Positions 24,574-33,605 are shown, counted from the stretch's first letter. The stretch: 64,000 bases of DNA from Christensenella sp034926635 (GCA_034926635.1 JAYFQX010000005.1:88953-152952), one strand, 5' to 3'. Numbers and translations: made by a program. Notes: a model not told the origin generated them from the letters alone.

Positions 24574-25575
24574 TTATTTTTTTGGCGGACATGTGCTTTG
24601 CCGCTCCACCAGTCTGGAGCCGACCAAAATCTTTACGTTACTGTTGATAGGGCTTTCCTGCATGCGTTCGCACAGGCGGCGGACGGCCAACTTGCCGATT
24701 CTCCTGCGCGGTATGCGCATTGTGGTAAGCGGCGGATCAGAGATCGTACAGTAAGGGATGTCGTCAAAGCCCATAATGGAGATATCCTCCGGAATTCGAA
24801 AGCCTACCTCCTGCAGGGCTTTCATTGCGCCAAGGGCAATTGTATCGTTATCGGCAAACGCGGCAGTCGGAAAGACCGCACCATCGCCAATATATTTTTT
24901 CATGGATTCATAAGCGCCGTCAAGCGTTGGCGTTAATAAAAATCTGTGATCGCATGTGAGGGACAGGCGCTCACAGCAAGTATAAAAAGCTTCGCTGCGT
25001 TCCTTGAAATTAGAGCTTTCGGTTGCACTCTGGAAATAGGCGATTGCTTTATGCCCCAGTTCCGCTAAATATTTTAAAGCGCAATAAGTTGTTTCCTTGT
25101 TATTCATAACCACGCATTCATAAGGCTCGTACGCCAGAATGTTATCCACAACGACCATGGGCTTTTGGACAAGCTTCAGCTTTGGGTAATCTGCTTCGCT
25201 GATTTCCGACCCCAACAAAATAATGCCGTCGGAAGTATCGTTTTGCAGGATCTTCAGGGCTTGTTTAAAGCCGCCCTTCACTGTTGTGATGATCAGGTTG
25301 TACCCCATCTCGCGGCATTCTGCTTCCACGGCGTCAATGATTGCGGAAATAAACCCAGCGTTTCCGTCTACGACCATGCTATGGTCTTTATATTTCAGGA
25401 ACCGAATATTTTTCATGGGAACCTTGTTTTTGGGTGGAAGCTTGTAATCATATTCTTTTAAAATACTTTGAACGCGTTTTCTTGTTTCATCCCCTACGCC
25501 GGGCTTGTTGTTTAGTACAAGGGAAATTGTAGCGGGAGAGACGTTCGCAAGACGCGCAATTTCTCGAATGGTCAT
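24574..25575 (-). CDS. LacI-family transcriptional regulator
   Basis: A 333-residue repressor. The N-terminal helix-turn-helix and hinge start TIREIARLANVSPATISLVL and continue with NNKPGVGDETRKRV. The rest is a periplasmic-binding-type effector domain, ending in a stretch with GFDDIPYC. The start is the ATG at 25575, with GCAGG upstream; an upstream ATG at 25620 has no family character. It faces the ABC/DhaKL operon. Palindromes of the same type in both promoters make it the likely regulator of that operon and of itself. The effector would be the imported sugar or a phosphorylated product. Confidence 0.9.
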   Translation of the reverse strand: MTIREIARLANVSPATISLVLNNKPGVGDETRKRVQSILKEYDYKLPPKNKVPMKNIRFLKYKDHSMVVDGNAGFISAIIDAVEAECREMGYNLIITTVKGGFKQALKILQNDTSDGIILLGSEISEADYPKLKLVQKPMVVVDNILAYEPYECVVMNNKETTYCALKYLAELGHKAIAYFQSATESSNFKERSEAFYTCCERLSLTCDHRFLLTPTLDGAYESMKKYIGDGAVFPTAAFADNDTIALGAMKALQEVGFRIPEDISIMGFDDIPYCTISDPPLTTMRIPRRRIGKLAVRRLCERMQESPINSNVKILVGSRLVERQSTCPPKK

Positions 25576-25661
25576 AGAAAACCTGCCTGCTATCCATAGT
25601 TTTGTCGCAATTACCGGCACTTGAAGATTTTATAAAAAACTTGCCAGTATTCAACGTTATT

Positions 25662-25690
25662 ATCATAGCATTTAGTGAACAAAAAAGCAA
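25662..25690 (-). promoter_or_regulatory. Promoter of the LacI-type regulator, with internal operator-like site
   Basis: On the minus strand: TTGCTT, 17-base spacer, TATGAT. The spacer contains GTTCACTAAA (25671-25680), close to the GTTTACTAAAC palindrome. Confidence 0.65.
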
Positions 25691-25715
25691 TTGTTTAATA
25701 AAAAATAATCGAAAA

Positions 25716-25725
25716 TTTACTAAAC
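25716..25725. promoter_or_regulatory. Second operator-like site upstream of the LacI-type gene
   Basis: TTTACTAAAC, ten of eleven bases of the palindrome found at 17723-17735, 26 bases upstream of the -35 box of the regulator's promoter. Confidence 0.55.
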
Positions 25726-25873
25726 AAATAATGTGCTATCCTAATAGACAGGCATTTTTCAGCAAATATAAGGATTGTATGTGTTTAGCGCATATTACCA
25801 ATCTATAAAAAAGCACAAAGAAAAAAATTCAGACTATAAACACATAACGGCCAAAAACGCCCGGTAAGCAATG

Positions 25874-26728
25874 TTATTGCATATCCAGCGGCAACTTATG
25901 GTTTGGAGCGGGAAATGCGACGTCAATTTGACGTAGATCTTCCGCACTTAAACAAAGCTGCGCTGCTTGTGCGTTTTCTAAGGTGTGACTTGGGGTTGAC
26001 GCCTTGGGAATGGCGATTACCTGCTTTTGCGCGAGCAAAAACGCGAGCATCACAGCGAAAACAGTTGTACTTTTTTCCTGCGCAATGTTGATAAGAGCGG
26101 AATTTCTTGCAAGCTGCCTGCGCAGTGAGCCGCCCTGTGCCAGCGGGCAATATGCCATTGCGGGAATACCGCGTTCGCGCATCCAGGGAAGCAGGTCGTA
26201 TTCAATCCCGCGTGAGCCAACATGGTAAAGCACCTGGTTTGCCGCACACGCTTCACCGCCCGGCGTATTCCAAAGCTTTTTCATATCGTGGGTGTCAAAA
26301 TTAGAAACGCCCCAGTATCGGATCTTGCCCTTGCTTTTCAGTTCCTCCATACATTCGACAGTCTCCCGCAGGGGCACACTGCCCGGCCAATGTAAAAGAT
26401 ATAAATCAAGGTATTCCGTGTTCATGCGGCGAAGGCTGTTTTCCAGACTGGTAAAAATGTTTGCTCTTCCGGCGTTCCATGGATAGACTTTGGAAACTAA
26501 AAACAGGCTTTCTCTGTCGATCCCTGCGAGGGCCTTTCCGAGCATACGCTCTGCCGCGCCGTCACCATACATTTCCGCCGTATCAATCAGTGTCATGCCG
26601 TGTTCTATGCCGACGCGGATGCTCGCGATTTCAGCTTCCAGCAAGACGGACTGCTCGCCCATATACCAAGTTCCCTGCCCGAGTGCGGGAACACGCTCGC
26701 CGCCGGGAAGTGTTACAGTTTGTTTCAT
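25874..26728 (-). CDS. Aldo/keto reductase
   Basis: A 284-residue NADPH-dependent oxidoreductase with the TIM-barrel aldo/keto reductase pattern. The catalytic tetrad is visible: Asp49, Tyr54, Lys80 and His113. Family signatures include DTAEMYGDGAAERMLGKAL and IPKAS near the C-terminus. AAGGGAGGGATCGGC lies before the ATG. It is transcribed alone. The carbonyl substrate cannot be told. Confidence 0.9.
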   Translation of the reverse strand: MKQTVTLPGGERVPALGQGTWYMGEQSVLLEAEIASIRVGIEHGMTLIDTAEMYGDGAAERMLGKALAGIDRESLFLVSKVYPWNAGRANIFTSLENSLRRMNTEYLDLYLLHWPGSVPLRETVECMEELKSKGKIRYWGVSNFDTHDMKKLWNTPGGEACAANQVLYHVGSRGIEYDLLPWMRERGIPAMAYCPLAQGGSLRRQLARNSALINIAQEKSTTVFAVMLAFLLAQKQVIAIPKASTPSHTLENAQAAQLCLSAEDLRQIDVAFPAPNHKLPLDMQ

Positions 26729-26787
26729 GCCGATCCCTCCCTTTTTTGTTTATCTTACCATACCCGCCGCGTTTTTCAAGCGCTGAT

Positions 26788-26816
26788 TTGACAAATCGAC
26801 CAGGGGTGCGTATCAT
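26788..26816 (+). promoter_or_regulatory. Promoter of the YdcF-like gene
   Basis: TTGACA (26788-26793), 17-base spacer, TATCAT (26811-26816), about 30 bases before the start codon. Confidence 0.6.
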
Positions 26817-26847
26817 AAGACAAAACCAAAGAGAAAGGACACGTTTG

Positions 26848-27633
26848 ATGAAAAAAACAGCAAGGATCCTGCGCGCCATACTGGGTATTTTGGGAGCGGC
26901 GCTGCTCGTCTATTCAGCGCTGCTGCTGGCGCGAAATAATTTCAACCTTGGAAATGCGCTCCCGGGATTGTTGGGATTGCCTCTGTTTTTATACGGTATT
27001 TTTGCACCGCGCCTCAATTTATGGTTTTCTCATGGCGTGGGAAAGGCGGTAAAATGGTTTTTTATTTGCGGATATGTATTTTTGATTGCTGTTTTTAGTA
27101 TTTTTGGCATCATGATGGGCGCTGCCGCCGGTGAAACGCCCCCGCAGGGCGCAGATGCGGTGATCGTACTGGGCGCTGCCCTAAAAGGAAAGCAGCCATC
27201 GGATACTTTGGCGCGTCGTCTTGACCTCGCTATGGAATATGCGCGAGAGAATCCCGACGCCGTTATCTTAGTGAGCGGCGGGCAAGGAGCACAGGAAGAA
27301 ATCCCGGAATCGCATGCAATGCGCGAATATCTGATTGCCAATGGGGTCGCGAAGGACCGTATTTTGGTGGAAGATCAATCTACCAGCACGCGGGAAAACT
27401 TTGCAAATTCCAAAAAGATTCTTGATCAAATTTTTGGCGCGGGAAATTATATGACGGTATTCGTTACAAACGATTATCATGTTCTCCGCGCAAAGATAAC
27501 AGCCGAAGCAGCGGGCATGACGAATGTGTCTGCGCTGGTCTACAACACGCTGCTTTATACCGCCCCGCCCGCGTATCTGCGTGAATCCTTGGCGCTGCTG
27601 GCAACCTTCACATTTGGTGTGGTATTCGATTGA
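26848..27633 (+). CDS. YdcF/DUF218-type membrane protein
   Basis: A 261-residue protein with three hydrophobic segments in the first 100 residues and then a DUF218 domain: GADAVIVLGAALKG, VILVSGGQG, ESHAMREYLIANGV and FVTNDYHVLRA. DUF218 members (YdcF, SanA) sit at the membrane and have been tied to envelope functions; their reaction is unclear. The start is ATG 26848, preceded by GAGAAAGGAC. The frame is open for another 129 codons upstream, but that part runs over the divergent reductase gene and the promoter. Confidence 0.82.
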   Translation: MKKTARILRAILGILGAALLVYSALLLARNNFNLGNALPGLLGLPLFLYGIFAPRLNLWFSHGVGKAVKWFFICGYVFLIAVFSIFGIMMGAAAGETPPQGADAVIVLGAALKGKQPSDTLARRLDLAMEYARENPDAVILVSGGQGAQEEIPESHAMREYLIANGVAKDRILVEDQSTSTRENFANSKKILDQIFGAGNYMTVFVTNDYHVLRAKITAEAAGMTNVSALVYNTLLYTAPPAYLRESLALLATFTFGVVFD

Positions 27634-27704
27634 AAAAGCCATAGGATAAGAGAACGCGCGTGATAGAAGCGCAGTCCGTATATGTGGCGTTAATGCCGCC
27701 TATC

Positions 27705-27726
27705 CGGTAAATTTTACCGTTTTTTT
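27705..27726 (+). terminator. Terminator upstream of feoA
   Basis: CGGTAAATTTTACCG followed by seven T. Short palindromic stem with a loop of about five bases. It ends the YdcF-like transcript. Confidence 0.6.
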
Positions 27727-27740
27727 CCTGTGGGGCGCAA

Positions 27741-27769
27741 TTGACAAAGCAACTGCTTTCCATTACCAT
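27741..27769 (+). promoter_or_regulatory. Probable promoter of the feo operon
   Basis: TTGACA, 17-base spacer, TACCAT. A CATAAT three bases later is an alternative -10. No clear Fur box is seen. Confidence 0.5.
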
Positions 27770-27829
27770 AATAAAGTAGATAAGAAAATGGGGAAATAGG
27801 CTTTTGCTTTCCAAAGGGGTCGTCAAAGC

Positions 27830-28096
27830 ATGCAAACATTGGATCAACTAAAACCGGGACAATCCGGTATGATAGAACAAGTCGGTGGGCAGGGAGCGTT
27901 GAGAAGGCGCTTGCTGGAAATGGGTCTTACGCCGGGAACGTCGGTGAGGATTTTAAAAATGGCGCCTTCAGGCGATCCGCTGGAGATCGCAGTTCGGGGA
28001 TACCATCTTACGCTCCGGCGAGAAGACGCATCAGAAATTGAAATCAGGGAAAGCGGCAAGGGACGTACATACCGTTTCCGCGGAGGAAACGCATGA
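27830..28096 (+). CDS. feoA: Ferrous iron transport protein A
   Basis: An 88-residue SH3-like protein with the FeoA pattern LKPGQSGMIEQVGGQGALRR, RLLEMGLTPGT and a final VRGYHLTLRREDASEIEI. It regulates or assembles the FeoB Fe2+ transporter at the membrane. AAGGGG precedes the ATG. Its TGA overlaps the feoB ATG. Confidence 0.93.
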   Translation: MQTLDQLKPGQSGMIEQVGGQGALRRRLLEMGLTPGTSVRILKMAPSGDPLEIAVRGYHLTLRREDASEIEIRESGKGRTYRFRGGNA

Positions 28097-30090
28097 GTAC
28101 ACTCGTAGCGCTTGCAGGCAACCAAAATTGCGGGAAAACAACATTATTTAACCAATTGACAGGATCCAACCAGCATGTCGGGAATTTTCCGGGGGTGACG
28201 GTGGATCATAAAGAAGGCAAAATACGCGGGATACGCGATACCACAGTCGTAGACCTGCCGGGAATTTATTCGCTTTCGCCCTATACGCCGGAAGAAATCG
28301 TTTCGCGTGATTTTATCATCAAGCAAAATCCGGATGCGATCTTAAATATCATTGATGCAACAAACCTGCAACGCAACTTATATTTGACGTTGCAACTTAT
28401 TGAACTCAATAAACCCATGGTCATTGCGCTTAACATGATGGATGAGGTGCGCGCAAACGGGATTACCATTGATATTCCTAAGCTGAGCGAAGAGATCGGC
28501 GTGCCCATCGTACCAATTTCCGCTGCCAAAAACCAGGGCGTGGAAGAGCTTGTGGAAGAATTGCAGCGCGTTGTAAAAGGGCGGATTCTGCCGAAACGCA
28601 CAGATTTTTGCGGCGGCGAGGTGCATAAGGCGCTGCATGCGGCAAAGCATTTGATTGAAGACCACGCCGCAGGCGCCGGATATCCGCCGAGGTTTGCTGC
28701 TTCTAAGCTGATTGAAGGTGATGAACCTTTGGAAAAGGCGTTGGAGCTTGACGCATCTGATAAAGATATTTTGCAGCATATTATTGACCAGATGGAGGAA
28801 GGTACGGGGCTTGACCGCGAGGCTGCCCTGGCCGACATGCGTTATCAGTTCATTGAAAAGGTTTATGGCGAATGTGTCACGCAAAACAGCGAAACGCGCG
28901 AGATGCAACGTTCTGTAAAAATAGATAAGGTGCTTACGCATAGGTTTTTGGCAATTCCTATTTTTATCGGCATTATGGCTCTTGTCTTTTATCTCACATT
29001 CGGACCGCTTGGAGGAACACTTTCTCATTTGCTCGAGGAAGGGATCACAAGCCTTACGGAAGTCACTAGCGCGGCGCTTTCGTCCGCGGGCGTGTCGGAG
29101 TGGATGCGATCGTTCCTTGTAAACGGCGTTTTTACCGGGGTAGGAACGGTACTTTCATTTCTTCCGATCATCGTCATATTGTTCTTTTTCCTGTCTATTT
29201 TGGAAGACTCGGGATATATGGCGCGGGTTGCGTTTGTGATGGATAGTTCCCTGCGCAAGATCGGTCTTTCCGGACGCTCGTTTGTACCGATGCTGATTGG
29301 TTTCGGATGCAGCGTACCTGCGATCATGTCAGCGCGTACGCTTGCAAGCGACAGAGATCGGAAGCTGACGATTTTGATCACACCGTTTATGTCTTGCGGG
29401 GCAAAGGTGCCGATTTATGCACTTTTTGCAGCGGCATTTTTTACACAATACCAGGGACTTGTGATGATCTCCCTTTATATCCTAGGGATCTTGATTGCGA
29501 TTTTGACAGGCCTGATCTTTAAAAAAACGTTGTTTAAAGGAAACCCGGTTCCGTTTGTGCTGGAGCTTCCTGCATACAGGCTTCCATCCATGAAGAGCGT
29601 ACTGCTGCATATGTGGGAAAAAGCCAAGGATTTTCTTGTGCGCGCGTTTACCATTATTTTTCTTGCCAGTATTGTCATTTGGTTTTTGCAGTCGTTCAAC
29701 TTTCAGTTTAATTTTATTACGGATAATTCAAACAGTATCCTCGCCGGGATCGGCAAGGCGGTCGCGCCTATTTTTGCGCCGCTGGGGTTTGGAAGCTGGC
29801 AGTCAGCGACCGCGCTGATTACTGGTTTAACCGCAAAAGAAACGGTTATAAGTACTTTGTCGGTGCTGACCGGAGGCGAGCAGATGCTGGCGACCTTGTT
29901 TACGCCGCTGAGCGCATATGCGTTTTTGTCATTTGTGCTTTTGTATATGCCGTGCGTGGCGGCGGTGGCAACAACAAAACGGGAATTGGGCGCAAAAAAC
30001 GCGTTTCTTACGATTTTATATCAAACGTTGACTGCATGGGTAGTCGCTTTTCTGATTTTCCAGATCGGTTCATTGTTTTTAGGCGGCTAA
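28093..30090 (+). CDS. feoB: Ferrous iron transport protein B
   Basis: A 665-residue Fe2+ transporter. The N-terminal G domain has GNQNCGKTTLFN (G1), a G2 Thr in NFPGVTVDH, DLPG (G3), NMMDE (G4 region) and SAAKNQG (G5). A helical regulator segment follows, then the membrane domain with two Gate repeats, starting about residue 285, including FGCSVPAIMSARTLAS. Length is normal for Clostridia. It overlaps feoA by four bases, and a small Cys-rich gene follows at 25 bases. Confidence 0.96.
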   Translation: MSTLVALAGNQNCGKTTLFNQLTGSNQHVGNFPGVTVDHKEGKIRGIRDTTVVDLPGIYSLSPYTPEEIVSRDFIIKQNPDAILNIIDATNLQRNLYLTLQLIELNKPMVIALNMMDEVRANGITIDIPKLSEEIGVPIVPISAAKNQGVEELVEELQRVVKGRILPKRTDFCGGEVHKALHAAKHLIEDHAAGAGYPPRFAASKLIEGDEPLEKALELDASDKDILQHIIDQMEEGTGLDREAALADMRYQFIEKVYGECVTQNSETREMQRSVKIDKVLTHRFLAIPIFIGIMALVFYLTFGPLGGTLSHLLEEGITSLTEVTSAALSSAGVSEWMRSFLVNGVFTGVGTVLSFLPIIVILFFFLSILEDSGYMARVAFVMDSSLRKIGLSGRSFVPMLIGFGCSVPAIMSARTLASDRDRKLTILITPFMSCGAKVPIYALFAAAFFTQYQGLVMISLYILGILIAILTGLIFKKTLFKGNPVPFVLELPAYRLPSMKSVLLHMWEKAKDFLVRAFTIIFLASIVIWFLQSFNFQFNFITDNSNSILAGIGKAVAPIFAPLGFGSWQSATALITGLTAKETVISTLSVLTGGEQMLATLFTPLSAYAFLSFVLLYMPCVAAVATTKRELGAKNAFLTILYQTLTAWVVAFLIFQIGSLFLGG

Positions 30091-30114
30091 AACTATGTAG
30101 AAAGGAACCGAAAT

Positions 30115-30282
30115 ATGGCAGATTGGATTTTAGGGATTGCGATTGTGGTTGCGATTGCAGCGGTAGTCTGGTATCTCGTGAAAAAGAGAAAAAGGGGCGA
30201 GTGCGTCGGATGCAGTGAATGTAACCGAAGCCGTAGCTGTGAGAGCTGCCCCCATAATTTGAAGCCTCCGGAAAAGAAATAA
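30115..30282 (+). CDS. FeoB-associated Cys-rich membrane protein
   Basis: A 55-residue protein with one N-terminal membrane helix (WILGIAIVVAIAAVVWYLV), a basic stretch KKRKRG, and six Cys in CVGCSEC and SCESC. This matches the small Cys-rich proteins that follow feoB in many Clostridia and may stand in for FeoC. AAAGGAACC lies before the ATG. The Cys may bind iron or a cluster. The last codons form part of a terminator-like hairpin. Confidence 0.85.
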   Translation: MADWILGIAIVVAIAAVVWYLVKKRKRGECVGCSECNRSRSCESCPHNLKPPEKK

Positions 30283-30296
30283 ACGGAGGTTTTTTT
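30265..30296 (+). terminator. Terminator after the feo operon that overlaps the next gene's ribosome site
   Basis: CCTCCG (30265-30270) pairs with CGGAGG (30284-30289), then seven T lead into an ATG at 30297. The same CGGAGG is the Shine-Dalgarno sequence of the DUF5996 gene, so the hairpin both ends transcription and can mask that site. Confidence 0.65.
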
Positions 30297-31205
30297 ATGC
30301 TTACAATACTGAAATACGAAGATTGGAAGGATACGGCGTATGTGCTGCACAGTATCTCGCAAATGATGGGGAAGGTGAAGCTTGCCCGCATGCCATCCCA
30401 GCCGGAGTGGGGACAGGTTGTGCTGCTTTTGACGCCGCAGGGGTTTTCTACCGGGCTGATCCCAAATGGAGAAAAAAGTTTTTCAATTGTATTAAACTTC
30501 GATACTGCAACCGTATTTGCGCAGACGGTATCCGGGGAAACCTCTGGGTTTTCGCTTCGAAATCACACTTCGGTCAGCGAATACTACAGGGACTTTCACC
30601 ACATGCTGACGATGCTTGCTTGCGATACAGAAATATCGCCAGTGCCGCAGGAAACGCCCACGCAGATCCCGTTTCCTGAAGATACCGCAAAGTATGATTA
30701 TGATAACGATGCAGCGCGCGCGTTTTTTGCAATGGCTGTGTTTGCATACGGGCAACTGCTTGATTTTGTGTCTCCGTTTCGTGGGAAAAAGCTTCTTCCG
30801 TCCTTTTTCTGGGGTACGTTTGATCTTTCTGCGATCCTTTTTTCCGGGATGCCGTGCCCGTTTGACGGAAAAGGGATCATTGAAGAAAATGCTTTTGACG
30901 AGCGTTTTGTGGAATTCGGTTTTTGGCCGGGAGATCCTGCAAATGCAGATCCTTCGTTTTATGTACTGCCTTATCCGTTTCTGAAAAGCATAGGAACTCA
31001 AACAAAAGCACGACCGGATAAAGCGGCTTACAGCGCGCAAAAATCAGAGTATTTTTTAACGCTGGCAGCGGCGCTTTCCTACCGCGAGCCACAGCGCGCG
31101 ATACAGGATTTTTTTGGGAGCGTGTTTCACGGCGTGGTAAAAAGCGAGGAATGGAAAGATTTGGCTTGGCTGACAAAGGCATTACCGCGGTCGCTGAAAA
31201 AATAG
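30297..31205 (+). CDS. DUF5996 family protein
   Basis: A 302-residue soluble protein of unknown function. Order of motifs: DWKDTAYVLHSISQMMGKVK, then a stretch with LTPQGFSTGLIPNG, then SEYYRDF, PFPEDTAKYDYD, and SFFWGTFDLSAILFSG. These fit DUF5996. No catalytic residues are assigned for the family. It follows the feo genes directly, with a ribosome site inside the preceding hairpin. The C-terminus resembles small GNAT-like or ferredoxin-like folds only vaguely. Confidence 0.72.
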   Translation: MLTILKYEDWKDTAYVLHSISQMMGKVKLARMPSQPEWGQVVLLLTPQGFSTGLIPNGEKSFSIVLNFDTATVFAQTVSGETSGFSLRNHTSVSEYYRDFHHMLTMLACDTEISPVPQETPTQIPFPEDTAKYDYDNDAARAFFAMAVFAYGQLLDFVSPFRGKKLLPSFFWGTFDLSAILFSGMPCPFDGKGIIEENAFDERFVEFGFWPGDPANADPSFYVLPYPFLKSIGTQTKARPDKAAYSAQKSEYFLTLAAALSYREPQRAIQDFFGSVFHGVVKSEEWKDLAWLTKALPRSLKK

Positions 31206-31240
31206 CGGAAACAAAAAAATGGAGTGCGCAAAGAGATGCG

Positions 31241-31921
31241 TCATTCCATTTTTTGAAAATCCAGTATTTTGAAGCTGTTTTTCCAATAATCTATGAGTCC
31301 CGCACGCTTCATGGCAGATAGCTCCCGCGAAAGGGCGCTGCGGTCAACGCTCAAAAAATCTGCGAGCTCGTTGCGGTTGAATTCAATGAGAAAAGGATTG
31401 CTTTTTTGACGCCGGTAGGAAGAAAGTAAAAAAGCACCGATTTTTTCGCGCGTGGTGCGTTTGCCTAAAAAATCAATTTTTTCATTGAGCGCAATGTTTT
31501 TTCGTGCCAGCATGCGGACAAGGCGGGCGATAAGCGCATTATGAAAAGTGCAGGCATGGCTGCAAAGGGTGAGGACTTTTTCTACATTTAAAAAAAGTAC
31601 GCGGGTTGCCGTTTGCCCTGCCATTACGGAAACCGGGCTTTCCGGTAATCCCGCGCAGGCAAAGGCCTCGCCAAAAACGCCGCCGGGCATGATATATGCA
31701 ATAATATTCCTTTTTCCAAAGAGGTCGTCCCGCAGCACTTGCGCCTGCCCGTCGAGCACAATGCCAAAGCTGCGGACAATGTCGCCGGTATTCCAGATGA
31801 TATTATTTTTGGGGTAAACGCGTTCGTGGTACCCAAGACAGGAAAGCATAGACCGGATTTCTTCCCGAGACATATTTTCAAATAATTCGGTTTGCTGCAA
31901 AACTCCAAAAAATTGTTCCAT
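31241..31921 (-). CDS. Crp/Fnr-family transcriptional regulator
   Basis: A 226-residue regulator with an N-terminal cyclic-nucleotide-binding-type beta barrel (NIIWNTGDIVRSFGIVLDGQ, GGVFGEAFAC) and a C-terminal winged helix (NRNELADFLSVDRSALSREL). There is no N-terminal Cys cluster, so it is not a standard Fnr. The start is ATG 31921, with ACGGGAGGGAAT upstream. It is divergent from hcp with a shared palindrome between them. That arrangement resembles HcpR, which activates hcp under nitrosative stress. Confidence 0.85.
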   Translation of the reverse strand: MEQFFGVLQQTELFENMSREEIRSMLSCLGYHERVYPKNNIIWNTGDIVRSFGIVLDGQAQVLRDDLFGKRNIIAYIMPGGVFGEAFACAGLPESPVSVMAGQTATRVLFLNVEKVLTLCSHACTFHNALIARLVRMLARKNIALNEKIDFLGKRTTREKIGAFLLSSYRRQKSNPFLIEFNRNELADFLSVDRSALSRELSAMKRAGLIDYWKNSFKILDFQKME

Positions 31922-31936
31922 ATTCCCTCCCGTTTT

Positions 31937-31950
31937 GTTGCAATTGCAAC
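31937..31950. promoter_or_regulatory. Palindrome GTTGCAATTGCAAC between the regulator and hcp
   Basis: A perfect 14-base palindrome. Its centre is 26 to 30 bases before a TACTAT (31970-31975) that could be the hcp -10 box, so it would occupy a class II activator position near -40. It also lies 16 bases upstream of the regulator's own start codon. Confidence 0.6.
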
Positions 31951-32054
31951 GGCACATTTGCTTCTATTGTACTATTCTCATACCAGGAAAGCAAATAGAC
32001 GGGATCGGGGAGCGAAGGTTCCGGAAGAATAAAAAAGCAGGAGGAAAATTAAAA

Positions 32055-33605
32055 TTGGAAATGTTTTGTTTTCAATGTGAACAAACGGCAAAGGGGCAAG
32101 GCTGCACTGTGGGAGGTGTCTGCGGGAAAAAAGCGGAAACGGCAAACCTGCAGGACGACCTCACCGCAAAAATGATCGAGCTGGCCTGCGCGGCAGAGGG
32201 CAAACCCCATTCGCAGGAAACAGACGATTATTTGGTGGATGGACTATTTACCACGGTAACAAACGTTAATTTTGATGATGCGGATATCCGGGCACTGTGT
32301 GGAAAAGGCGATGATCTTATTGCGCGTTTTGGTAAGACTGTTGATTTTTCCGCCGCAACAATCTGGCACAACGATGAGGACATCCGCAGCCTGCAGTCCC
32401 TTTTGCTGTTCGGGATGCGGGGCATGGCAGCCTATGCGCATCATGCGCGTATTCTCGGGAAACGTTCAGCAGAAGTAAATGCGTTTTTTTATAAAGGATT
32501 GGCAGCGATTGCAAAGAGGCTTCCCGCAGAAGAATATCTTGCACTTGTGATGGAATGCGGCGAGGTAAACCTTTTGTGTATGCAGCTTCTGAACGACGCA
32601 AACGTTGGAGCTTATGGAAAGCCGGAGCCGACAGCGGTCACCACCGATGTAGAAGCGGGACCTTTCATTATCGTGACGGGGCATGACCTTCATGATTTGA
32701 AGCTTCTTTTGGAGCAAACGGAAGGCAAAGGGATCCATGTTTATACCCATGGCGAAATGCTGCCGGCACACGCCTACCCGGAGCTCAAAAAGTATGCGCA
32801 TTTGAAGGGGAACTTCGGTACGGCATGGCAAAATCAAAAAAAGGAATTTGACGGAGTCCCTGCGCCGATTCTTTTTACCACAAACTGCCTGATGCCCCCG
32901 GCGGAATCATATGCGGACAGGGTATATACCACTTCTGTGGTGGGATATCCCGGGATGACGCATATCGGTGATGATAAGGATTTTTCACCGGTGATTGAAA
33001 AAGCGCTTGCGCTGGGAGGTTGGAAAGAAAAGAAGGAAATGAGCGGTATCAACGGCGGGCATACGCTGACCACGGGGTTTGGGATAGACACTGTGCTTTC
33101 GGTGGCGCCGCAGGTGATCGATGCGGTAAAAGAAGGCAAAATAAGCCGGTTTTTCCTGGTGGGAGGCTGCGACGGGGCAAAACCGGGACGAAACTATTAT
33201 ACGGATTTTGTTAAGCAGACGCCGAAGGATTCGGTGATCCTGACGCTTGCATGCGGCAAATTCCGTTTTAACGATCTTGACCTTGGCACGGTTGCGGGAC
33301 TTCCGCGGCTGATGGATATGGGACAATGCAACGATGCATACTCCGCGATTCAGGTTGCCCTTGCGCTGGCGGATGCGTTTGCGTGCGGTGTGAATGATTT
33401 GCCGCTTTCTCTTGTGTTGTCATGGTATGAACAAAAGGCAGTCTGCATTTTGTTGACGCTGCTGTCGCTCGGCATCCGGGATATTTACCTTGGACCTACG
33501 CTGCCGGCGTTTGTATCGCCGAACGTGCTTGATATCCTTGTGGAAAAATTCAATATTCATCCGGTTTCTACCCCGCAGGAAGATCTAAAAGCGATCCTGG
33601 GCTGA
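32055..33605 (+). CDS. hcp: Hybrid cluster protein (hydroxylamine reductase)
   Basis: A 516-residue iron-sulfur enzyme that reduces hydroxylamine or NO. The N-terminal Fe-S cluster ligands are Cys5, Cys8, Cys17 and Cys23 (C-x2-C-x8-C-x5-C). Hybrid-cluster ligands are seen in CGEVNL, a Glu/Cys set about TTNCLMPP, GGCDG and TLACGKFRFND. The start is TTG at 32055, ten bases after AGGAGG; the ATG two codons later is too far. The gene is regulated, by inference, by the divergent Crp/Fnr protein. A terminator follows. Confidence 0.95.
   Translation: MEMFCFQCEQTAKGQGCTVGGVCGKKAETANLQDDLTAKMIELACAAEGKPHSQETDDYLVDGLFTTVTNVNFDDADIRALCGKGDDLIARFGKTVDFSAATIWHNDEDIRSLQSLLLFGMRGMAAYAHHARILGKRSAEVNAFFYKGLAAIAKRLPAEEYLALVMECGEVNLLCMQLLNDANVGAYGKPEPTAVTTDVEAGPFIIVTGHDLHDLKLLLEQTEGKGIHVYTHGEMLPAHAYPELKKYAHLKGNFGTAWQNQKKEFDGVPAPILFTTNCLMPPAESYADRVYTTSVVGYPGMTHIGDDKDFSPVIEKALALGGWKEKKEMSGINGGHTLTTGFGIDTVLSVAPQVIDAVKEGKISRFFLVGGCDGAKPGRNYYTDFVKQTPKDSVILTLACGKFRFNDLDLGTVAGLPRLMDMGQCNDAYSAIQVALALADAFACGVNDLPLSLVLSWYEQKAVCILLTLLSLGIRDIYLGPTLPAFVSPNVLDILVEKFNIHPVSTPQEDLKAILG

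Larger units (their letters stand above)
25576..25873. other. Intergenic region between the LacI-type gene and the aldo/keto reductase gene
   Basis: Contains the LacI-type promoter and operator sites on the minus strand. The remainder is AT-rich and shows nothing recognisable. Confidence 0.5.

Noticed and set aside
26461..26847. Long N-terminal extension of the YdcF-like frame
   Set aside because: It runs through the opposite-strand reductase gene and its promoter; a clear promoter and ribosome site mark ATG 26848.
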